From NCBI GenBank assembly GCA_944322175.1, contig CALUOB010000004.1, forward strand, positions 1 to 50,970: a DNA stretch of 50,970 bases, read 5' to 3'. Below, piece after piece: positions 49,401 through 50,970 of the stretch (positions within the stretch are counted from its first letter, which is position 1; each line of letters opens with the position of its first letter). A program made the translations under genes and the position numbers. Source of the DNA: an uncultured Coriobacteriaceae bacterium. GTDB lineage: Bacteria > Actinomycetota > Coriobacteriia > Coriobacteriales > Coriobacteriaceae. The notes under the pieces were generated by a model, which was not told the origin of the DNA, ran no database searches, and saw only the letters and a list, made by a program, of their open reading frames with translations.

Positions 49401-50256
49401 GGCGCCGTATCAGGAGCCTCAGAAACCCGTCGTTCCCCCGTTCATCGCCGAGGCGGTCAAGCAGAAGCCCACGCCGCGTCGCGCTTCTCATGCTGATGCC
49501 GACGAGTCCGCGCCCGCGAACTCCGGTGCAAGCGAGAAGCTTACCGGTAAAACCGAGAAGCCCGCGAAGAAACACGGCTTCGGCAAGTTCTTCGGTCACG
49601 ACGAGAAGCCCGAGGAGCCCGAGGGCGGCTCGATGAGCGAGTGGCTCGGCGTTGACGACGACTTTGACGCCAAGACCTCCGGTCGCAAGATCGGCTCGTG
49701 GGACAACTTCGAGAACGACGAGAAGCGCTGGAAGGGTGGTGCCGCCTCCGTTGAGAGCGTGACCGACGAGGAGATGCTCGACGCCATTACGTCGATGGGC
49801 GACGACGAGCTTCTCGGTCACGACATCTGGTTCGTGGCAACAGGCTCCTCGGTTCACGACGGCGCGGGCATGAAGGCCTTCCTTGCAGCGCATCGCAACA
49901 AGCTGCGCGGCGTGTTCCTGATCAACCTCGAGTGCGTCGGCGCTGGCGAGACCGCCGTGGTCATGCACGAGGGTACGCGCAAGCCCCTCAAGGGCGATCG
50001 CCGCATTCTCGGCCTGCTCAACCAGGTGTCCGCCGACTTCCACCGTCCGTTCTCCACGGTCGACATGCCGTTCGTTGAGACTGACGCCACGGTTGCCATG
50101 GGCATGAGCCTGCGCTCGATCACCGTTGCCGGCGTTGATCCGGTCGGTCCGCGCTTTGCCTGCGGCTACTCCGAGGAGGACGCGCCCGAGAATATCGAGC
50201 CCGAGAAGATCGACGTGGTTGCCGACGTGGTGACCGAAGTTATCCGTCGCTCCTAG
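46429..50256 (+). CDS. very large M28-like peptidase-fold membrane protein with long disordered insert
   Basis: A protein of 1275 residues from ATG 46429 (a GTG at 46402 is an alternative). Residues 1-235 contain the first half of an M28 fold: H138-Y-D140 in AHYDSPR, with membrane spans near 54-100 and 160-215. Residues about 240-1065 are a low-complexity acidic region rich in Ala, Glu, Pro, Asp and Tyr. Residues about 1066-1275 give the second half. Zinc and catalytic positions are changed: the expected Asp at the second metal site is Cys222 (SVCNKSS), the Glu-Glu pair is Ser-Ser (FVATGSS, 1135-1141), and the final His is replaced in ETDAT (1217-1221). Glu1168 (NLEC) is kept. It is likely not an active aminopeptidase. 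Confidence 0.75.
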   Translation: MANTLKYLNHLVQRAGITPACSEEEREAAELIADVYRNHGFNPEIQEFNAPTFTRLPHVIIGILLFLGSILYGIGGAAGIVGFVMIVASTALYFLDRFGRLEGFLRGGMGLSQNVIAYHKASGPLASPRNRPVVIVAHYDSPRADMFSRPELAPYRPLMMKLMPFACAAPVVLAILSLLPIPGFLRTVFWILSLVCAALPLFNAVCIIMNKFFLPYTSGSVCNKSSVAAMLGVMDAVSPFHGENEFPDDIPAERFASTYRYSDEAGEEPSEEGMYRADETFSAVSGFGEEGPAAEPVAPVAGASQPAQVAAATVPAAPAEPAARRHGIEVLRALQMLPDTCEIEYEAPRVEPAPAPVPEPVQAAEAAAPTVPEGVAPAAAPVAPVTPGDPEPSVAQIDTQDTVQLSRAELAAAASAAVAEGAEPEQAMEPAAQAAGEASPVERPHYVDDSDALLEAAAQPGFDDEEPAEEGIDYAAAVEQLPPAEDAVMAVNAAITAAKHVALSDHYVMADTPAPRPIEPAPAPEPEVVEQPAAQASEPVAYEQEQVDLEATTAWEAQPAYEEPYAPAYDEVAEDEIVAEQEQREEPAADAYADGPAYDLASDTEEYLEEDAYRQQDDAYAEEAEEGYEEQQVEEQPAATDFFGSLRDRVQGGVQSLTEQAQSIPERVRGLSFVQRIQEALQGRGGADDAADERYESDAEDAPEAQEGYEAASVDKTAAWDPSMTYDSTAAYEPVSDDALDSTAPYEPETEAYEEPYEEAAASAPQYREYAGGAYDYEEEPAAYAEPEPEAPHTEDSFENEETWSPVYHEASYDEPVEEHASDDVPQAVTEEPESVAAPEPVAHAAEPAYTEETAQAAEELQVFSVKDLIPDAPQVDPDATQAFSAVQAREAREAAVDVMMQQIDLASSQPLPEPETVQAEPEPASEPVAEASQDAKDVVDDPEWGTSSFEPIEVPSTANRSALFDLPDPAASSDPFTTGVSDKGTIDADMAPYQEPQKPVVPPFIAEAVKQKPTPRRASHADADESAPANSGASEKLTGKTEKPAKKHGFGKFFGHDEKPEEPEGGSMSEWLGVDDDFDAKTSGRKIGSWDNFENDEKRWKGGAASVESVTDEEMLDAITSMGDDELLGHDIWFVATGSSVHDGAGMKAFLAAHRNKLRGVFLINLECVGAGETAVVMHEGTRKPLKGDRRILGLLNQVSADFHRPFSTVDMPFVETDATVAMGMSLRSITVAGVDPVGPRFACGYSEEDAPENIEPEKIDVVADVVTEVIRRS

Positions 50257-50264
50257 GAGGTCAT

Positions 50265-50456
50265 ATGTGGGGTTTTATTAAGGCGCATTGGATTGCCTAC
50301 GTTATCGGTCTTGTCGTGGCATTGGCGGTAGGTTTTGGGGCGTCGTACGCGTTCTACGTCTGGGGCTCCTCTGACATCGACCACTCCACCGAGTTCGAGG
50401 AAACTACCACGGGGAGCGAGGAGATGGGCTCAGCCGACATCAACAGCCTCGGATAG
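50265..50456 (+). CDS. small membrane protein of unknown function
   Basis: A protein of 63 residues with one span (YVIGLVVALAVGFGASYAFY) and an acidic C-terminus (STEFEETTTGSEEMG). It follows the M28-like gene by 8 bases, with AGGAGG ahead of the ATG, so it is probably co-translated with it. No family is recognised. Confidence 0.7.
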   Translation: MWGFIKAHWIAYVIGLVVALAVGFGASYAFYVWGSSDIDHSTEFEETTTGSEEMGSADINSLG

Positions 50457-50477
50457 TGTGGCGCGCATAGTTTGAGA

Positions 50478-50511
50478 CAGGAGGCCGGTCGCAGATGTGA
50501 CCGGCCTCCTG
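50478..50511 (+). terminator. hairpin after the small membrane gene, probable terminator
   Basis: A 13 bp perfect stem (CAGGAGGCCGGTC, 50478-50490, with 50499-50511), 8-base loop. There is no T run, so termination may be weak or factor-dependent. Confidence 0.55.
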
Positions 50512-50596
50512 CGTTGTAGGCGCGCGTTCGAAATTGCTGACACTCTGCCCCAGATTCGTTTTTGCTGATTTGTTGAGCGCAGCGTTACAGATGACC

Positions 50597-50625
50597 TTGT
50601 CCTGTAAAAATGACCGCGCTATACT
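50597..50625 (+). promoter_or_regulatory. promoter of tRNA-Gly
   Basis: TTGTCC (50597-50602), a 17-base spacer and TATACT (50620-50625), 34 bases before the tRNA. Confidence 0.65.
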
Positions 50626-50659
50626 GTCCCTTGCGTTGCTTCGCGTGACGCACCCATAT

Positions 50660-50734
50660 GCGGGCATCGCCAAGTGGTAAGGCATCAGCTTCCCAAGCTG
50701 ACACTCGCGGGTTCGAGTCCCGTTGCCCGCTCCA
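50660..50734 (+). tRNA. tRNA-Gly (anticodon CCC)
   Basis: 75 bases including an encoded CCA. The acceptor GCGGGCA pairs with TGCCCGC; discriminator T; the anticodon loop is TTCCCAA; T loop TTCGAGT. Confidence 0.96.
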
Positions 50735-50742
50735 ATGAATGC

Positions 50743-50770
50743 AAGACCCTCAGCAATGAGGGTCTTTTCT
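50743..50770 (+). terminator. terminator after tRNA-Gly
   Basis: AAGACCCTCA, loop GCAA, TGAGGGTCTT, then a T-rich tract. An identical copy is at 50923-50950. Confidence 0.9.
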
Positions 50771-50788
50771 TGTTTGGGCATATCCCGT

Positions 50789-50893
50789 GGACTCGAACCC
50801 CGTTGGGGGCGCGAGCGTCAAGCAAACGCGGAGCGTTTGTAGCGAGCGCGCGAGGGCGCGAAGCGCCTGAGCGAACGCGCGGCGAAGCCGCGC
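50789..50893 (+). repeat. tRNA-Gly-associated structured element
   Basis: It begins GGACTCGAACCC (50789-50800), the inverse of tRNA-Gly 50709-50720. Its 49-base core (50803-50851) is identical to 21654-21702. Further hairpins follow (GGGCGC-GAA-GCGCC type, then GCGGC-GAA-GCCGC). It ends against CGAGTCC, which pairs with the opening GGACTCG. Confidence 0.8.
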
Positions 50894-50970
50894 CGAGTCC
50901 CGTTGCCCGCTCCAATGAATGCAAGACCCTCAGCAATGAGGGTCTTTTCTTGTTTGGGCATATCCCGTGG
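50894..50970 (+). repeat. direct copy of the tRNA-Gly 3' end plus its terminator
   Basis: All 77 bases are identical to 50714-50790, an exact tandem repeat with 180 bp spacing. It includes the tRNA 3' end (from the T arm), CCA, and the terminator. It stops exactly at the window edge, so more units could follow outside. It is not a complete tRNA. Confidence 0.9.

Noticed and set aside
50894-50934. A second tRNA-Gly gene
   Set aside because: Only the 3' part from the T arm is present; the 5' acceptor, D arm and anticodon arm are missing.

Overview
The window is about 51 kb of GC-rich chromosomal DNA spanning a replication-origin region. Gene content and order (dnaA, dnaN, recF, a DUF721/DciA-type gene, gyrB and gyrA on one strand; rpmH, rnpA, yidD, yidC, jag, rsmG, parA and parB on the other), high GC, GTG starts, tandem PafBC-like WYL regulators and a DUF3516 helicase point to a Gram-positive actinomycetote. 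My best guess is Coriobacteriia, something like Collinsella. That assignment is inference from gene content and style; no marker was compared with a database.

Layout. 1-3264: a NUDIX hydrolase running off the window edge, divergent from a Ski2-like DUF3516 helicase. 3265-12586, mostly minus strand: purD, degV, purA, dnaB, then the ribosomal/replication operon rpsF-ssb-rpsR-rplI and a DUF4013 membrane protein. 12587-13678: non-coding repeats and two tRNA-Ser genes. 13679-17329: a SigI-type sigma factor translationally coupled to an RsgI-like membrane anti-sigma factor, then a lipoprotein that repeats part of the RsgI sensor domain, then a TRIC-family channel. 17633-21137, minus strand: typA, an unknown protein, a J-domain membrane protein and a bifunctional-nuclease protein. 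21353-21568: tRNA-Ile and tRNA-Ala. 22453-32117, minus strand: gyrA, gyrB, dciA-like, recF, dnaN, dnaA. 32175-33344: an ATPase/winged-helix gene next to dnaA. 33645-38971: rpmH through parB and a small membrane protein, with two perfect parS sites and a third one-mismatch site. 39105-46216: rlmN, ddl, a DnaQ-DinG fusion helicase and two overlapping WYL regulators. 46429-50456: a very large M28-like membrane protein with a long disordered insert, and a small membrane protein. 50660 to the end: tRNA-Gly followed by a tandemly repeated tRNA-derived element.

Most of the window is ordinary housekeeping DNA. The unusual content is non-coding. Three tRNA genes (Ser-CGA, Ala-TGC, Gly-CCC) are each followed, on the same strand, by a roughly 105-140 bp GC-rich element. 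Each starts with an inverted copy of the 3' end of its own tRNA, carries a shared core whose hairpin stem changes in a compensatory way, and ends in a direct copy of the same tRNA 3' end. In at least the Ala and Gly cases the tRNA terminator is duplicated as well. I know of no described family that matches. A second dispersed repeat, built on AAGATTACGCAG units in opposed orientation around a core containing TTGTCGATAAAC, occurs at 3317-3444 and 12681-12880. Other points of interest are the SigI/RsgI/lipoprotein cluster with Asp/Trp-rich tails, the M28-like protein that has lost zinc and catalytic residues, and the ATPase/winged-helix gene sitting between dnaA and a cluster of DnaA-box-like sites.
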